From positions 1 through 64,000 of the forward strand of contig NZ_CP090640.1 of assembly GCF_029633825.1 (NCBI RefSeq): DNA of 64,000 nt, given 5' to 3'. Position numbers and translations under genes: made by a program. Of this stretch, positions 31,155 through 41,291 are shown piece after piece. Origin of the DNA: Burkholderia contaminans. GTDB lineage: Bacteria; Pseudomonadota; Gammaproteobacteria; Burkholderiales; Burkholderiaceae. Position 1 is the stretch's first letter. Every line of letters starts with the position of its first letter. The notes below the pieces were generated by a model, which saw nothing but the letters and a program-made list of their open reading frames with translations, was not told the origin of the DNA and did not search any database.

Positions 31155-31236
31155 GATGGTGAATGGTCCTTAACCTATTTCCGCCCGTTCGCGCCTTCGC
31201 CCGACCGTGCGCTCAAATTCCGCAACCGGGTTCGCT

Positions 31237-32547
31237 TCAGGCTGCCGCCGCGTGCGCGTGGCCGCCGACCATGCAGTGCTTGTGCTCGACGTGGTACGCG
31301 AATTCGTCCCAGTAGTGCTTGAGCATCCCGCGTACCGGCATCGCCGCCGCATCGCCGAGTGCACAGATCGTGCGGCCCATGATGTTCTCGGCAACCGAGT
31401 TCAGCAGGTCCAGATCTTCCTGGCGGCCTTCGCCGTGCTCGATACGGTTCACGACGCGATACAGCCAGCCGGTGCCTTCACGGCACGGCGTGCACTGGCC
31501 GCACGATTCCTCGTAGTAGAAGTACGACAGGCGCAGCAGCGAGCGCACCATGCAGCGCGTCTCGTCCATCACGATCACCGCGCCGGAACCGAGCATCGAG
31601 CCCGCCTTCGCGATCGAATCGTAGTCGAGATCCGTCTGCATCATGATGTCGCCCGGGATCACCGGTGCCGACGAACCGCCCGGAATCACGGCCTTGATCT
31701 TCTTGCCGCCGCGCATCCCGCCGGCGAGCTCCATCAGCGTCGCGAACGGCGTGCCGAGCGGCACTTCATAGTTGCCCGGACGCTCGACGTCGCCCGACAC
31801 CGAGAAAATCTTCGTGCCGCCGTTGTTCGGCTTGCCGATCTCGAGGTAGTTCTGCGGCCCGATGGACAGCAGGAACGGCACCGCGGCGAACGTCTCTGTG
31901 TTGTTGATCGTGGTGGGCTTGCCGTACACGCCGAAGCTCGCCGGGAACGGCGGCTTGAAGCGCGGCTGGCCCTTCTTGCCTTCGAGCGACTCGAGCAGCG
32001 CCGTTTCTTCGCCGCAGATGTACGCGCCGTAACCGTGGTGCGCGTGCAGCTGGAACGAGAATTCCGAGCCCATGATGTTGTCGCCGAGGAACCCGGCAGC
32101 GCGCGCCTCATCGAGCGCGGCTTCGAAGCGTCGATACACTTCGAAGATTTCGCCGTGGATGTAGTTGTAGCCGACGGTGATGCCCATCGCGTACGCGCCG
32201 ATGGCCATGCCTTCGATCAGCGCGTGCGGGTTCCAGCGCAGGATGTCGCGATCCTTGAACGTACCCGGCTCGCCTTCGTCCGAGTTGCAGACGAGGTACT
32301 TCTGCCCCGGGAACTGGCGCGGCATGAAGCTCCACTTCAGGCCGGTCGGGAAGCCCGCACCGCCACGGCCACGCAGGCCCGACGCCTTGACGTCGGCGAT
32401 CACCTGCTCGGGCGGAATCTTTTCTTCGAGAATGCGGCGCAGCTGCTTGTAGCCGCCGCGCGCAACGTAATCTTCGAGGTGCCAGTTCTCGCCGTTCAGA
32501 CCAGCGAGGATCAGCGGTTTGATGTGACGGTCGTGGAGGGACGTCAT
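31237..32547 (-). CDS. nuoF: NADH-quinone oxidoreductase subunit F (NADH/FMN-binding)
   Basis: The 436-residue subunit binds NADH, FMN and cluster N3. Visible motifs are the glycine-rich [16 protein letters not shown] for NADH, the FMN/NADH segment [17 protein letters not shown], and the 4Fe-4S motif [10 protein letters not shown] with a later single Cys in RTICALGD. The ATG overlaps the nuoE stop by 4 bp (ATGA). Length is normal. Confidence 0.97.
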   Translation of the reverse strand: MTSLHDRHIKPLILAGLNGENWHLEDYVARGGYKQLRRILEEKIPPEQVIADVKASGLRGRGGAGFPTGLKWSFMPRQFPGQKYLVCNSDEGEPGTFKDRDILRWNPHALIEGMAIGAYAMGITVGYNYIHGEIFEVYRRFEAALDEARAAGFLGDNIMGSEFSFQLHAHHGYGAYICGEETALLESLEGKKGQPRFKPPFPASFGVYGKPTTINNTETFAAVPFLLSIGPQNYLEIGKPNNGGTKIFSVSGDVERPGNYEVPLGTPFATLMELAGGMRGGKKIKAVIPGGSSAPVIPGDIMMQTDLDYDSIAKAGSMLGSGAVIVMDETRCMVRSLLRLSYFYYEESCGQCTPCREGTGWLYRVVNRIEHGEGRQEDLDLLNSVAENIMGRTICALGDAAAMPVRGMLKHYWDEFAYHVEHKHCMVGGHAHAAAA

Positions 32548-33029
32548 TTCGAGAGCTCCTCAAGCAGCTGGTCGATCTTCTCGCGGCTCATGAAGCTGCA
32601 CATTCTGTGATTGTTCACCAGCAGCACCGGCGCATCGCCGCACGAGCCCATGCACTCGCCTTCCTTCAGCGTGAACTTGCCGTCGGGCGTGGTCTCGCCG
32701 AAGCCGATGCCGAGCTTCTGTTTCAGGTAGTCGGCAGTCGCTTCCGCGCCACCGTCCGGGCCGAGCTGGCACGGCAGGTTCGTGCAGAGCGTGATCTTGT
32801 GCTTGCCGACCGGTTTGAGCTCGTACATCGTGTAGAACGTCGCGACTTCCTGCACGGCAACGGCCGGCATGCCGAGATAGTCCGCGACGAACTGCATCAG
32901 TTCGGGCGACAGCCAGCCGTGCTCTTCCTGAGCAACGGCCAACGCCGACATCACGGCGGACTGTTTCTGATCGGCGGGATACTTCGTCAACGCTCGATCG
33001 ATTTCCTTCAGGCCTTCAGCTGAGATCAT
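32544..33029 (-). CDS. nuoE: NADH-quinone oxidoreductase subunit E (24-kDa)
   Basis: The start is set at the ATG at 33029, giving 161 residues, the usual family length. A TTG seven codons upstream lies too close to its AGGA site. The 2Fe-2S cluster N1a ligands are seen as CTNLPC and CMGSCGDAP. The protein partners NuoF in the NADH-oxidising tip. It overlaps nuoF by 4 bp and follows nuoD after a 171-bp gap that contains a strong hairpin. Confidence 0.95.
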   Translation of the reverse strand: MISAEGLKEIDRALTKYPADQKQSAVMSALAVAQEEHGWLSPELMQFVADYLGMPAVAVQEVATFYTMYELKPVGKHKITLCTNLPCQLGPDGGAEATADYLKQKLGIGFGETTPDGKFTLKEGECMGSCGDAPVLLVNNHRMCSFMSREKIDQLLEELSK

Positions 33030-33169
33030 TTTCAGACACGACTCTTTCAATTCCTACCGAACGAACAACCTGCCGCACACTGGGGTGCATGGACGGCAGA
33101 CCTGGCGCTCACTGTTGACAGCTTGCGAAGCCGCGCCGGTTCAGCGCGCATCGCGTGTGACTTGCTGCT

Positions 33170-33193
33170 CGCCGCCCGCTCGCGCGGGCGGCG
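33170..33193 (-). other. Perfect 10-bp stem-loop in the nuoD-nuoE gap
   Basis: Arms CGCCGCCCGC and GCGGGCGGCG flank a TCGC tetraloop, 8 bp downstream of the nuoD stop on the minus strand. There is no T-run. It could stabilise the upstream nuoABCD message or modulate readthrough. No gene is visible in the gap 33030-33200. Confidence 0.6.
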
Positions 33194-33200
33194 CTAACCA

Positions 33201-34454
33201 TTAGCGATCGATTTCGCCGAACACGATGTCCTGCGTACCGATGATCGTGACGGCGTCGGCGATCATGTGACCGCGCGCCATTTCGTCGAGCGACGCCAAG
33301 TGCGCGAAACCCGGTGCGCGAATCTTGAGGCGATACGGCTTGTTCGCACCATCCGACACGAGGTAGATGCCGAACTCGCCCTTCGGATGCTCGACCGCCG
33401 CGTACGCTTCGCCTTCCGGCACATGGAAACCTTCGGTGAAGAGCTTGAAGTGGTGAATCAAGTCTTCCATGTTGGTCTTCATGCCGACGCGCGACGGCGG
33501 GGCAATCTTGTGATTGTCCGTCATCACCGGGCCCGGATTCTTGCGGAGCCACTCAATACACTGTTTCGCGATGCGGATCGACTGGCGCATTTCTTCGACG
33601 CGCACCAGATAGCGGTCGTAGCAATCGCCGTTCACGCCGACCGGCACGTCGAAATCCATGCGGTCGTACACTTCGTACGGCTGCTTCTTGCGCAGGTCCC
33701 AGGCGATGCCCGAGCCGCGCAACATCGGGCCCGTCAGGCCCATCTGCAGCGCACGTTCCGGGCTGACCACGCCGATCCCGACCAGACGCTGTTTCCAGAT
33801 CCGGTTGTCGGTGAGCAGCGTTTCGTATTCGTCGACGCACTTCGGGAAGCGCGTGAAGAAGTCGTCGATGAAGTCGAGCACCGAGCCGCTGCGCGCTTCG
33901 TTCATCTTCGCGAGCGCCTTCTCGTTGCGAATCTTCGACGCCTTGTATTGCGGCATTGCGTCAGGCAGGTCGCGGTAGACGCCGCCCGGACGGTAGTACG
34001 CCGCGTGCATCCGGGCACCGGACACCGCTTCGTACACGTCCATCAGGTCTTCGCGTTCGCGGAAAGCGTACAGGAACACGGCCATCGCGCCGACGTCGAG
34101 TGCGTGCGCGCCGATCCACATCAGGTGGTTCAGCACGCGCGTGATCTCGTCGAACAGCACGCGGATGTACTGCGCGCGCTCCGGCACTTCGATGCCGAGC
34201 AGCTTTTCGATCGCGAGCACGTAGCCGTGTTCGTTGACCATCATCGACACGTAGTCGAGACGATCCATGTACGGCACGGACTGGATGAACGTCTTGGATT
34301 CCGCGAGCTTTTCCGTCGCGCGGTGCAGCAGGCCGATGTGCGGATCGGCACGCTGGATGACTTCGCCGTCGAGCTCCAGCACGAGACGCAGCACGCCGTG
34401 CGCTGCCGGGTGCTGCGGGCCGAAGTTGAGCGTGTAGTTCTTGATTTCTGCCAT
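33201..34454 (-). CDS. nuoD: NADH-quinone oxidoreductase subunit D (49-kDa)
   Basis: The 417-residue product is the stand-alone 49-kDa subunit and forms the quinone site with NuoB. The signatures [30 protein letters not shown] and the C-terminal DIVFGEIDR are present. Unlike E. coli, nuoC and nuoD are separate genes here, 9 bp apart. Length matches separate-gene orthologues. Confidence 0.97.
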   Translation of the reverse strand: MAEIKNYTLNFGPQHPAAHGVLRLVLELDGEVIQRADPHIGLLHRATEKLAESKTFIQSVPYMDRLDYVSMMVNEHGYVLAIEKLLGIEVPERAQYIRVLFDEITRVLNHLMWIGAHALDVGAMAVFLYAFREREDLMDVYEAVSGARMHAAYYRPGGVYRDLPDAMPQYKASKIRNEKALAKMNEARSGSVLDFIDDFFTRFPKCVDEYETLLTDNRIWKQRLVGIGVVSPERALQMGLTGPMLRGSGIAWDLRKKQPYEVYDRMDFDVPVGVNGDCYDRYLVRVEEMRQSIRIAKQCIEWLRKNPGPVMTDNHKIAPPSRVGMKTNMEDLIHHFKLFTEGFHVPEGEAYAAVEHPKGEFGIYLVSDGANKPYRLKIRAPGFAHLASLDEMARGHMIADAVTIIGTQDIVFGEIDR

Positions 34455-34463
34455 GACGCCCCC

Positions 34464-35066
34464 TTAATGTTTCAGACCGCCATAGCGATCCTCGCGGATC
34501 ACGCGCGGCGTGATTTCGCGCGGCTCGATCGTCACCGGCTGGTACACGACCCGCTTCTCTTCCGGGTCGTAACGCATTTCGACATAGCCCGACACCGGGA
34601 AGTCCTTGCGGAACGGGTGGCCGATGAAGCCGTAGTCGGTGAGGATGCGGCGCAGGTCGGGGTGGCCTTCGAACACGATGCCGTACAGGTCGAACGCTTC
34701 GCGCTCGTACCAGTTCGCGGAGGTCCAGATGTCGACCAGCGATGCCACGATCGGGAGGTCGTCGTCAGGCGCGAACGTGCGCAGGCGCAGGCGCCAGTTG
34801 TTCGTGACCGACAGCAGGTGCGACACGGCCGCGAAGCGCGGGCCGTCGTAGGCGCCGTCGCCGAAGGTCTGGTAGTCGACGCCGCACAGGTCGATCAGCT
34901 GCTCGAAACGGAGCTTCGGATCGTCGCGCAGCGTCTTTGCGACTTCGAGGTAATCGCTCGCCTTCACGACGAGCGTCAGTTCACCGATCGCTTCGGTGAG
35001 GCTCACCACGCGCGCGCCGAGCGCGGCTTCGAGGTTTGCCTTCAGGGTCTCGATTTTGCTTGCCAT
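34464..35066 (-). CDS. nuoC: NADH-quinone oxidoreductase subunit C (30-kDa)
   Basis: The 200-residue peripheral-arm protein carries the 30-kDa subunit signature: [20 protein letters not shown] followed by [14 protein letters not shown]. It has no cofactor and holds NuoB and NuoD together. The separate nuoC gene is typical of beta-proteobacteria. It lies 21 bp after nuoB. Confidence 0.97.
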   Translation of the reverse strand: MASKIETLKANLEAALGARVVSLTEAIGELTLVVKASDYLEVAKTLRDDPKLRFEQLIDLCGVDYQTFGDGAYDGPRFAAVSHLLSVTNNWRLRLRTFAPDDDLPIVASLVDIWTSANWYEREAFDLYGIVFEGHPDLRRILTDYGFIGHPFRKDFPVSGYVEMRYDPEEKRVVYQPVTIEPREITPRVIREDRYGGLKH

Positions 35067-35087
35067 ATTGAGGGGACGCTCGGGGCT

Positions 35088-35567
35088 TTATTGACGGGCG
35101 ATGGTATTGGTGCGGCGGATCTTCGCCTGAAGCTGGATCACGCCGTAGACCAGCGCCTCGGCCGTGGGCGGACAGCCCGGCACGTAGACGTCGACCGGCA
35201 CGATCCGGTCGCAGCCGCGGACCACCGAGTACGAGTAGTGGTAGTAGCCACCGCCGTTCGCGCACGATCCCATCGAGATCACCCAGCGCGGCTCCGCCAT
35301 CTGGTCGTACACGCGGCGCAGTGCGGGTGCCATCTTGTTGCAGAGCGTGCCGGCGACGATCATCACGTCCGACTGGCGCGGGCTCGGGCGGAACACGACG
35401 CCGAACCGGTCCAGGTCGTAACGGGCCGCGCCCGCATGCATCATTTCGACGGCGCAACACGCGAGCCCGAACGTCATCGGCCACAGCGAGCCGGTACGCG
35501 TCCAGTTGATCAGCTTGTCAGCCGTCGTGGTGACAAACCCTTCCTTCAAGACCCCTTCGATACTCAT
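35088..35567 (-). CDS. nuoB: NADH-quinone oxidoreductase subunit B (PSST)
   Basis: The start is set at 35567 ([10 protein letters not shown]), preceded by GGAAAG, giving 159 residues; an upstream in-frame ATG at 35609 is not family-like. The 4Fe-4S cluster N2 ligands are the tandem Cys37-Cys38, Cys102 (GSCANGG) and Cys132 (VPGCPP). It passes electrons to quinone. It lies 62 bp downstream of nuoA. Confidence 0.97.
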   Translation of the reverse strand: MSIEGVLKEGFVTTTADKLINWTRTGSLWPMTFGLACCAVEMMHAGAARYDLDRFGVVFRPSPRQSDVMIVAGTLCNKMAPALRRVYDQMAEPRWVISMGSCANGGGYYHYSYSVVRGCDRIVPVDVYVPGCPPTAEALVYGVIQLQAKIRRTNTIARQ

Positions 35568-35629
35568 TTGCTTTCCACTCCAGACGAGCGACCGAGCGTG
35601 GCCGCCCATGCAAACCGGCGATTAACCCA

Positions 35630-35989
35630 TCACTCCCAGTCGAGGCCGCCTTTCTTCCAGATATAGGCAAAGCCCAGCAGGAATTCGAGCAGAAAAATCA
35701 TCATTGCGATGAAACCCGGCCAGCCGATATCCCGGAGCGCGACGCCCCACGGAAACAGGAATGCGGTTTCGAGATCGAAGATGATGAACAGGATGGCGAC
35801 GAGGTAGTACCGGACGTCGAATTTCATCCGGGCGTCTTCAAAGGCTTCGAAGCCGCACTCGTACGGTGCGTTCTTCTCGACGTCCGGCTTGTTGGGACCA
35901 AGGAGCTTGCCGATGCTGACCAGCGCTATACCTAAACCAGTGCCCACGAGGAGGAACAACAAGACGGGGTAATAGGCTGCGAGGTTCAA
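35630..35989 (-). CDS. nuoA: NADH-quinone oxidoreductase subunit A (TTG start)
   Basis: The 119-residue membrane subunit has three helices. The family signature [28 protein letters not shown] is present in pattern (about residues 39-66), with the conserved cytoplasmic Cys in YECGF. The start codon appears to be TTG at 35989, with AGAGGA 5 bp upstream. This is the first gene of the nuo operon, directly downstream of the tRNA-Leu terminator. Confidence 0.95.
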
Positions 35990-36099
35990 GGCAATCCTCT
36001 ATCGGTTGGTTCTGAGCGTCCGGAGAATACCACTTCCGGCGGAAGGAATCATTTCGGAGTGCATGCGATCGCAAGACAACCGCAAGCACACCCCAGAAA
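35990..36099 (-). promoter_or_regulatory. nuo operon upstream region
   Basis: This 110-bp stretch between the tRNA-Leu terminator and nuoA must hold the nuo promoter. On the minus strand a possible -10 TATTCT (36014-36019) has only a weak -35 (ATGATT, 17 bp upstream), so I do not fix the promoter. Confidence 0.4.
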
Positions 36100-36101
36100 T
36101 G

Positions 36102-36133
36102 AAAAATGCCAGCCACTAGAAGCGGCTGGCATT
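36102..36133 (-). terminator. Rho-independent terminator after tRNA-Leu
   Basis: Arms AATGCCAGCC and GGCTGGCATT (36105-36114 with 36124-36133) form a perfect 10-bp stem. On the minus strand it is followed by a T-run. It separates the secG/tRNA-Leu unit from nuo. Confidence 0.9.
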
Positions 36134-36142
36134 GAGTAACTT

Positions 36143-36227
36143 TGGTGCCGACGGCGAGACTCGAACTCGCACAGCTTTCGCCACTACCCCCTCAAGATAG
36201 CGTGTCTACCAATTTCACCACGTCGGC
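36143..36227 (-). tRNA. tRNA-Leu (anticodon GAG)
   Basis: The minus strand gives an 85-nt type II tRNA beginning GCCGACGTGGTGAAATTGG, with anticodon loop CTTGAGG (GAG), a long variable arm (TAGTGGCGAAAGCTGTG) and encoded CCA. It reads CTC/CTT leucine codons. Confidence 0.97.
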
Positions 36228-36284
36228 ACTGCATGCAACCGGGGTTGTAACTACTTGTTTCCCGCGAATCGCTTCAAGAATTAA

Positions 36285-36313
36285 ATTCTAACCCGACTTC
36301 GGGATTTGTTCAA
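36285..36313 (-). promoter_or_regulatory. Predicted promoter of tRNA-Leu
   Basis: On the minus strand a -35 TTGAAC (36308-36313) and a -10 TAGAAT (36285-36290) are separated by 17 bp. The predicted start is about 50 bp ahead of the tRNA. This would give the tRNA its own promoter within the secG-tRNA gap. Confidence 0.65.
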
Positions 36314-36339
36314 CGCACAACCGCAAAAAATTTAACTTT

Positions 36340-36717
36340 TTATTTCGGGACGTCCTGGCCCGGCGCGCTTGCAGCCGAACCTGCGGCAGCAGATGCCGCG
36401 ACAGCCGGCGCCGATGCTGCAGGCGCCGATGCCGGCGCGGTCGCCACCGCACCCAGCACGCCCGCCGACGGCGTCGACTTGTACGAGCCGAGGTACGTCA
36501 GCGCGAGCGTCGCGACGAAGAAGATCGTCGCGAGAATGCCCGTCGTACGCGACAGGAAGTTCGCCGAGCCCGTTGCACCGAACAGGCTGCCCGACGCGCC
36601 GCTGCCGAACGCGGCGCCCATGTCGGCACCCTTGCCGTGCTGCAACAGCACGAGACCAATCACACCAAGTGCAGACAACACCTGCACCACAATAATCAGC
36701 GTCTTGAATAACAGCAT
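36340..36717 (-). CDS. secG: Preprotein translocase subunit SecG
   Basis: From the ATG at 36717 the product has 125 residues (a GTG three codons upstream is possible). It has two transmembrane helices separated by the SecG loop HGKGADMGAAFGSGASGSLFG, then an Ala/Pro/Ser-rich tail of about 45 residues that is longer than in E. coli. It is part of the SecYEG channel and assists SecA-driven export. It follows tpiA on the same strand, a common gene order (tpiA-secG-tRNA-Leu-nuo). Confidence 0.95.
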   Translation of the reverse strand: MLLFKTLIIVVQVLSALGVIGLVLLQHGKGADMGAAFGSGASGSLFGATGSANFLSRTTGILATIFFVATLALTYLGSYKSTPSAGVLGAVATAPASAPAASAPAVAASAAAGSAASAPGQDVPK

Positions 36718-36789
36718 CACACCCACCCGAATGGATCGGGCGACCGGACCGACCGGCCGCCGTCATGGTTCAATTCGATCTCGGACCGC

Positions 36790-37545
36790 TCAGCGCGCGG
36801 CCCGGCAGATCGCCAGGAAATCTTCCGCCTTCAGCGACGCGCCGCCGATCAGGCCACCGTCGATGTCCGGCTGCGCAAACAGCTCTTCCGCGTTGTCCGG
36901 CTTCACGCTGCCGCCGTACAGCACGGACACGTCCGCCGCGCCCTTTGCCGCGAGACGCGCACGCAGGAACGCGTGCACGTCCTGCGCCTGCGCCGACGTC
37001 GCGCTCTTGCCCGTGCCGATCGCCCAGACCGGCTCGTACGCGACGACGATCCGCGCGGCCTCGTCGGCCGTCAGCACGGCCAGCACTGCGTCGAGCTGCG
37101 CACCGACTACCTGCTCGGTCGCGCCCGACTCGCGCTCGTCGAGCGTCTCGCCGACGCACACGACCGGCGTGAGCCCCGCTGCGAGCGCGCGCTGCGTCTT
37201 CGCCGCGACCGTCTCGTTGCGTTCGCCGTGATACGCGCGGCGCTCCGAGTGACCGACGATCGCATAGCGTGCGCCGAACTCCGCCACCATTGCGGCCGCG
37301 ACTTCACCGGTGAACGCGCCCTGCTCGTGCGCCGACACGTCCTGCGCGCCCCAGGCGACACGGCCACCGTCGAGCTGCGCCTGAACCTGCGCGAGATACG
37401 GGAACGGCACGCACACGCCGACCGACGTTTCGGCCGCCACCGCGCCCGCGCCCTGCACCACTTCGTTCAGCAATGCCTGGTTGCCGGCCAGCCGGCCATG
37501 CATCTTCCAGTTGCCGATCACACGCTTAGTTCTCTGTTTCGACAT
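36790..37545 (-). CDS. tpiA: Triosephosphate isomerase
   Basis: The 251-residue TIM barrel has catalytic Lys14 (IGNWKMHG), the electrophilic His in [10 protein letters not shown], the catalytic Glu in [13 protein letters not shown], and the phosphate-binding [11 protein letters not shown]. It interconverts dihydroxyacetone phosphate and glyceraldehyde 3-phosphate. It has its own predicted promoter and is followed by secG 72 bp later. Confidence 0.98.
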   Translation of the reverse strand: MSKQRTKRVIGNWKMHGRLAGNQALLNEVVQGAGAVAAETSVGVCVPFPYLAQVQAQLDGGRVAWGAQDVSAHEQGAFTGEVAAAMVAEFGARYAIVGHSERRAYHGERNETVAAKTQRALAAGLTPVVCVGETLDERESGATEQVVGAQLDAVLAVLTADEAARIVVAYEPVWAIGTGKSATSAQAQDVHAFLRARLAAKGAADVSVLYGGSVKPDNAEELFAQPDIDGGLIGGASLKAEDFLAICRAAR

Positions 37546-37624
37546 CGTGTCTGTCTCGTCACCGCTTGGTCGTTAACGCGCCGGAAACCGGCCGTCAGGT
37601 TTGATCTGGCGAAGCAAACCGGCG

Positions 37625-37654
37625 ATTTTACTGCGCGCGGCTTGAACCGGTCAA
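37625..37654 (-). promoter_or_regulatory. Predicted tpiA promoter
   Basis: On the minus strand a -35 TTGACC (37649-37654) and a -10 TAAAAT (37625-37630) are separated by 18 bp. The predicted start is about 75 bp before the tpiA ATG. Confidence 0.6.
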
Positions 37655-37686
37655 ACCGCGCATGTCAAGCCCGGCCACATGGGCCG

Positions 37687-38706
37687 TCAGGCGTTCGTAC
37701 CCCAATCGAGCACGATCTTGCCGGTATGCTCGCTGCTTTCCATCAGCGCATGTGCCTGCGCGGCGTCCGCAGCAGGCAATACGCGATAGATCACCGGCTT
37801 GATGCGGCCGTCGGCAAGCAGCGGCCACACGCGCGACTTCAGCTGCGCGGCGATCCGCGCCTTGAACTCGACCGGACGCGGGCGCAGCGTCGAGCCCGTG
37901 ATGGTCAGCCGGCGACGCAGGATCTCGCTCAGATTGACGTCGGCCTTCGCGCCGCCAAGCAGCGCGATCAGCACGAGGCGGCCGCCATCCGCGAGCGCGG
38001 ACAGTTCGCGCGGCACGTACGAGCCCGCCACCATGTCGAGGATCACGTCGACGCCGCGATCGTGCGTCAGCGACTTCACGACCTCGACGAAGTCTTCCGT
38101 CTTGTAGTTGATCGCACGTTCCGCGCCGAGCGCCTCGCACGCGCGGCATTTATCGGCGGTGCCGGCCGTCGCGAACACGCGAAAGCCGAGCGCATGCGCG
38201 ATCTGGATCGCCGTCACGCCGATGCCGCTCGAGCCGCCCTGCACGAGGAGCGTTTCCTGCTCGCCGCCCTCGCCCGCGCCGAGCTGCGCACGGTCGAACA
38301 CGTTGCTCCACACGGTGAAAAACGTCTCGGGCAGCGACGCGGCCTCGATATCGGTGAGCCCGTCGGGCACCGGCAGGCATTGCGGCAGCGGCGCGACCGC
38401 ATATTCCGCATAGCCGCCGCCCGCGAGCAGCGCACACACGCGATCGCCGAGCTTCAGGCCGAACGGGTTCAGCGCGGCGTCCGACAGGTCGCCTCCGACG
38501 ATCTCGCCCGCGACCTCGAGGCCCGGCAGATCCGACGCACCCGGCGGCGGCGCATACGCGCCCTTGCGCTGGAACACGTCAGGCCGGTTCACGCCGGAAG
38601 CCGCCACCTTGATCAGCACTTCGCCGCGCTTCGGTTCGGGGCGCGGACGCTCCGCAAGCTTCAGCACGTCGGGGGCGCCGAACTCGGTGATTTCGATGGC
38701 TTTCAT
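37687..38706 (-). CDS. NAD(P)H-quinone oxidoreductase, zinc-independent MDR family (Qor/PIG3 type)
   Basis: The start is set at 38706 (MKAIEITEFGAPDVL), giving 339 residues. The medium-chain dehydrogenase fold shows an N-terminal GroES-like domain (GVNRPDVFQRKG), then a Rossmann domain with QGGSSGIGVTAIQIA and ILDMVAGSY. Zinc-ligand cysteines of alcohol dehydrogenases are absent, as in quinone oxidoreductases. It probably reduces quinones with NADPH. It lies between the pnp terminator and tpiA. Confidence 0.9.
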   Translation of the reverse strand: MKAIEITEFGAPDVLKLAERPRPEPKRGEVLIKVAASGVNRPDVFQRKGAYAPPPGASDLPGLEVAGEIVGGDLSDAALNPFGLKLGDRVCALLAGGGYAEYAVAPLPQCLPVPDGLTDIEAASLPETFFTVWSNVFDRAQLGAGEGGEQETLLVQGGSSGIGVTAIQIAHALGFRVFATAGTADKCRACEALGAERAINYKTEDFVEVVKSLTHDRGVDVILDMVAGSYVPRELSALADGGRLVLIALLGGAKADVNLSEILRRRLTITGSTLRPRPVEFKARIAAQLKSRVWPLLADGRIKPVIYRVLPAADAAQAHALMESSEHTGKIVLDWGTNA

Positions 38707-38799
38707 GGTGATGGTCGCTCCAGGATCGGAATCGGATGGCGCGCCCGCATATGGCACGGACGCCTTGCCGGCGCTGCTGCGCCGCACAACGATGCTACA

Positions 38800-38837
38800 G
38801 AAAAAACGGCCGGCACGCTTTCGCACTGCCGGCCGTT
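38800..38837 (-). terminator. Rho-independent terminator after pnp
   Basis: Arms AACGGCCGGCA and TGCCGGCCGTT (38805-38815 with 38827-38837) form a perfect 11-bp stem. On the minus strand it runs into a T-run, 16 bp beyond the pnp stop. Confidence 0.93.
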
Positions 38838-38852
38838 GGTCCGCCTATCCGC

Positions 38853-41000
38853 TTACTGCTGCGGCGGCGTGTCCGACTGCGACGCCGCCGCTGCTTCGTT
38901 CAGCAGCGCCTTCGCCGACAGACGCACACGACCCTTTTCGTCCGTCTGGATGACCTTGACCTTCACTTGCTGGCCTTCCTTCAGGTAGTCGTTGATGTCC
39001 TTCACACGCTCATTGACGATTTCCGAGATGTGCAGCAGGCCATCCTTGCCCGGCAGCAGGTTCACGATCGCACCGAAATCGAGCAGCTTCAGAACCGTGC
39101 CTTCGTACACCTGACCCACTTCGATCTCGGCCGTGATCTGCTCGATACGCTTCTTCGCTTCGGCCATGCCGTCGCTGCTCGTGCTCGCGATCGTCACGAC
39201 GCCGTCGTCGGAGATGTCGATGGTCGTGCCGGTCTCTTCCGTCAGCGCGCGGATCACCGAACCGCCCTTGCCGATCACGTCGCGGATCTTTTCCGGGTTG
39301 ATCTTGATCGTGATCATGCGCGGCGCGAATTCCGACAGTTGCGTGTTCGCACCCGAAACCGCCGACGTCATCTTGCCGAGGATGTGCATGCGGCCTTCCT
39401 TCGCCTGCGCGAGCGCGACCTGCATGATTTCCTTCGTGATGCCCTGGATCTTGATGTCCATCTGCAGTGCCGTCACGCCTTGTTCCGTGCCGGCCACCTT
39501 GAAGTCCATGTCGCCGAGGTGATCTTCGTCGCCGAGGATGTCGGTCAGCACCGCGAACTTGTTGCCTTCGAGGATCAGGCCCATCGCGATACCCGCGACG
39601 TGCGCCTTCATCGGCACGCCGGCGTCCATCAGCGCGAGGCAGCCGCCGCACACCGATGCCATCGACGACGAACCGTTCGATTCGGTGATTTCCGACACGA
39701 CGCGGATCGAGTAGCCGAATTCGTCGGCGCTCGGCAGGCACTTGACCAGTGCACGCTTCGCGAGGCGGCCGTGGCCGATTTCGCGGCGCTTCGGCGAGCC
39801 GACGCGGCCCGTTTCGCCGGTCGCGAACGGGGGCATGTTGTAGTGGAGCATGAAGCGCTCGCGGTACTCGCCTTCGAGCGCGTCGATGATCTGCTCGTCA
39901 CCCTTCGTGCCGAGCGTCGCGACGACCAGCGCCTGCGTCTCGCCGCGCGTGAACAGCGCCGAGCCGTGGGTACGCGGCAGCACGCCGGTGCGGATTTCGA
40001 TCGGGCGCACGGTGCGCGTGTCGCGGCCGTCGATGCGCGGCTCGCCGTTCAGGATCTGCGAACGGACGATCTTGGCTTCGATGTCGAACAGCACGTTGCC
40101 GACCGTTGCCTTGTCGGCTGCGACCGTACCGGCCGCCAGCGCGTCTTCCTCGAGCTTCGCCGAGGTTGCTGCGTAGACTTCCTTCAGCTTCGTCGAGCGC
40201 GCCTGCTTGTCGCGGAGCTGGTAAGCAGCGAGCAGGTCGTTCTGTGCCAGCTCGGTCACGCGCGCGATCAGCGCTTCGTTCTTCGGCGCCGGCTGCCAGT
40301 CCCACTCAGGCTTGCCGCCTTCGCGCACCAGTTCGTGGATCGCGTCGATCGCGACCTGCATTTGCTCGTGGCCGAACACCACGGCGCCCAGCATCACGTC
40401 TTCCGACAGCTGATCGGCCTCCGATTCGACCATCAGCACGGCACGTTCCGTACCTGCGACGACGAGGTCGAGGCTCGATGCCTTGATCTGGTCACGCGTC
40501 GGGTTCAGCACGTACGCGTTGTCGATGTAGGCCACGCGTGCGGCACCGACCGGGCCGTTGAACGGCAGGCCCGACACGGCGAGCGCAGCCGATGCGCCGA
40601 TCAGCGCGGGGATGTCCGCCGGGATTTCCGGGTTCACGGACAGCACGTGGATCACGACCTGGACTTCGTTGTAGAAGCCTTCCGGGAACAGCGGGCGCAG
40701 CGGACGGTCGATCAGGCGCGACGTCAGCGTCTCGTGCTCCGACGGACGGCCTTCGCGACGGAAGAAGCCGCCCGGGATCTTGCCGGCCGAGTAGGTCTTC
40801 TCGAGGTAGTCGACGGTCAGCGGGAAGAAATCCTGACCCGGCTTCGCCGACTTCGCGCCGACGACGGTTGCCAGCACGACGGTGTCTTCCACGTCGACGA
40901 TCACGGCGCCGCTTGCCTGGCGAGCGACTTCACCGGTTTCGAGGCGCACCTTGTGCTGGCCCCACTGGAATTCCTTCACGACCTTGTTGAACATGGACAT
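38853..41000 (-). CDS. pnp: Polyribonucleotide nucleotidyltransferase (PNPase)
   Basis: The start is set at 41000 ([11 protein letters not shown]), with AAAGGAG 6 bp upstream, giving 715 residues. Layout: first RNase PH domain (about 1-145, with [12 protein letters not shown]), a helical linker, the catalytic second RNase PH domain (about 310-545, with TRGETQALV and [20 protein letters not shown]), a KH domain ([19 protein letters not shown]) and an S1 domain ([21 protein letters not shown]). It degrades RNA from the 3' end with phosphate, as part of the degradosome. It is downstream of rpsO and has a structured leader. Confidence 0.98.
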   Translation of the reverse strand: MSMFNKVVKEFQWGQHKVRLETGEVARQASGAVIVDVEDTVVLATVVGAKSAKPGQDFFPLTVDYLEKTYSAGKIPGGFFRREGRPSEHETLTSRLIDRPLRPLFPEGFYNEVQVVIHVLSVNPEIPADIPALIGASAALAVSGLPFNGPVGAARVAYIDNAYVLNPTRDQIKASSLDLVVAGTERAVLMVESEADQLSEDVMLGAVVFGHEQMQVAIDAIHELVREGGKPEWDWQPAPKNEALIARVTELAQNDLLAAYQLRDKQARSTKLKEVYAATSAKLEEDALAAGTVAADKATVGNVLFDIEAKIVRSQILNGEPRIDGRDTRTVRPIEIRTGVLPRTHGSALFTRGETQALVVATLGTKGDEQIIDALEGEYRERFMLHYNMPPFATGETGRVGSPKRREIGHGRLAKRALVKCLPSADEFGYSIRVVSEITESNGSSSMASVCGGCLALMDAGVPMKAHVAGIAMGLILEGNKFAVLTDILGDEDHLGDMDFKVAGTEQGVTALQMDIKIQGITKEIMQVALAQAKEGRMHILGKMTSAVSGANTQLSEFAPRMITIKINPEKIRDVIGKGGSVIRALTEETGTTIDISDDGVVTIASTSSDGMAEAKKRIEQITAEIEVGQVYEGTVLKLLDFGAIVNLLPGKDGLLHISEIVNERVKDINDYLKEGQQVKVKVIQTDEKGRVRLSAKALLNEAAAASQSDTPPQQ

Positions 41001-41099
41001 GGTTGCTCCTTTGAATTCATGCATTTCATTCGCCGCGCCGGCCATCCCGCGCGGCGGCGTCCCGACCGAATCACCCGGAGCAAGGTGTGTTTTTTATGC

Positions 41100-41138
41100 C
41101 ATTCCAGCGCGGCGCTCATGCAGCGACGCGCTGGAATG
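41100..41138 (-). promoter_or_regulatory. Candidate pnp leader stem-loop (RNase III/PNPase autoregulation)
   Basis: Arms CATTCCAGCGC (41100-41110) and GCGCTGGAATG (41128-41138) form a perfect 11-bp stem with a 17-nt loop, about 100 nt upstream of the pnp ATG on the minus strand. There is no T-run in the right orientation. In E. coli a leader stem at this place is cut by RNase III and used by PNPase to repress itself; equivalence here is inference. Confidence 0.5.
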
Positions 41139-41229
41139 ACACAAATCCTGCCCCGGTATCAGTCGTTGCGGCAGCCCGGCACAACCGTGCCGGAACAGCC
41201 TGCGGTGCGCGTGACGCTACGCACCGCGC

Positions 41230-41268
41230 AAAAACAAAATGCCTGTATCAGCGGACTGACACAGGCAT
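41230..41268 (-). terminator. rpsO terminator
   Basis: Arms ATGCCTGTATCAG and CTGACACAGGCAT (41239-41251 with 41256-41268) pair with one mismatch. The minus strand continues into TTTTGTTTTTG, 24 bp past the rpsO stop. As in other proteobacteria, some readthrough into pnp is likely. Confidence 0.9.
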
Positions 41269-41291
41269 CTTGCTGGCGGCAATCGCCTCGA

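Noticed and set aside
27132..31322. A plus-strand frame of 1396 codons and similar long plus-strand frames at 22560-26148
   Set aside because: They are antisense to nuoG-nuoL, made of His/Arg/Asp-rich sequence typical of reversed G+C-rich codons, with no start signals or domains.
41100..41138. The pnp leader stem as a Rho-independent terminator
   Set aside because: On the transcribed minus strand the tract after the stem is A-rich, not T-rich; the true rpsO terminator lies at 41230-41268.
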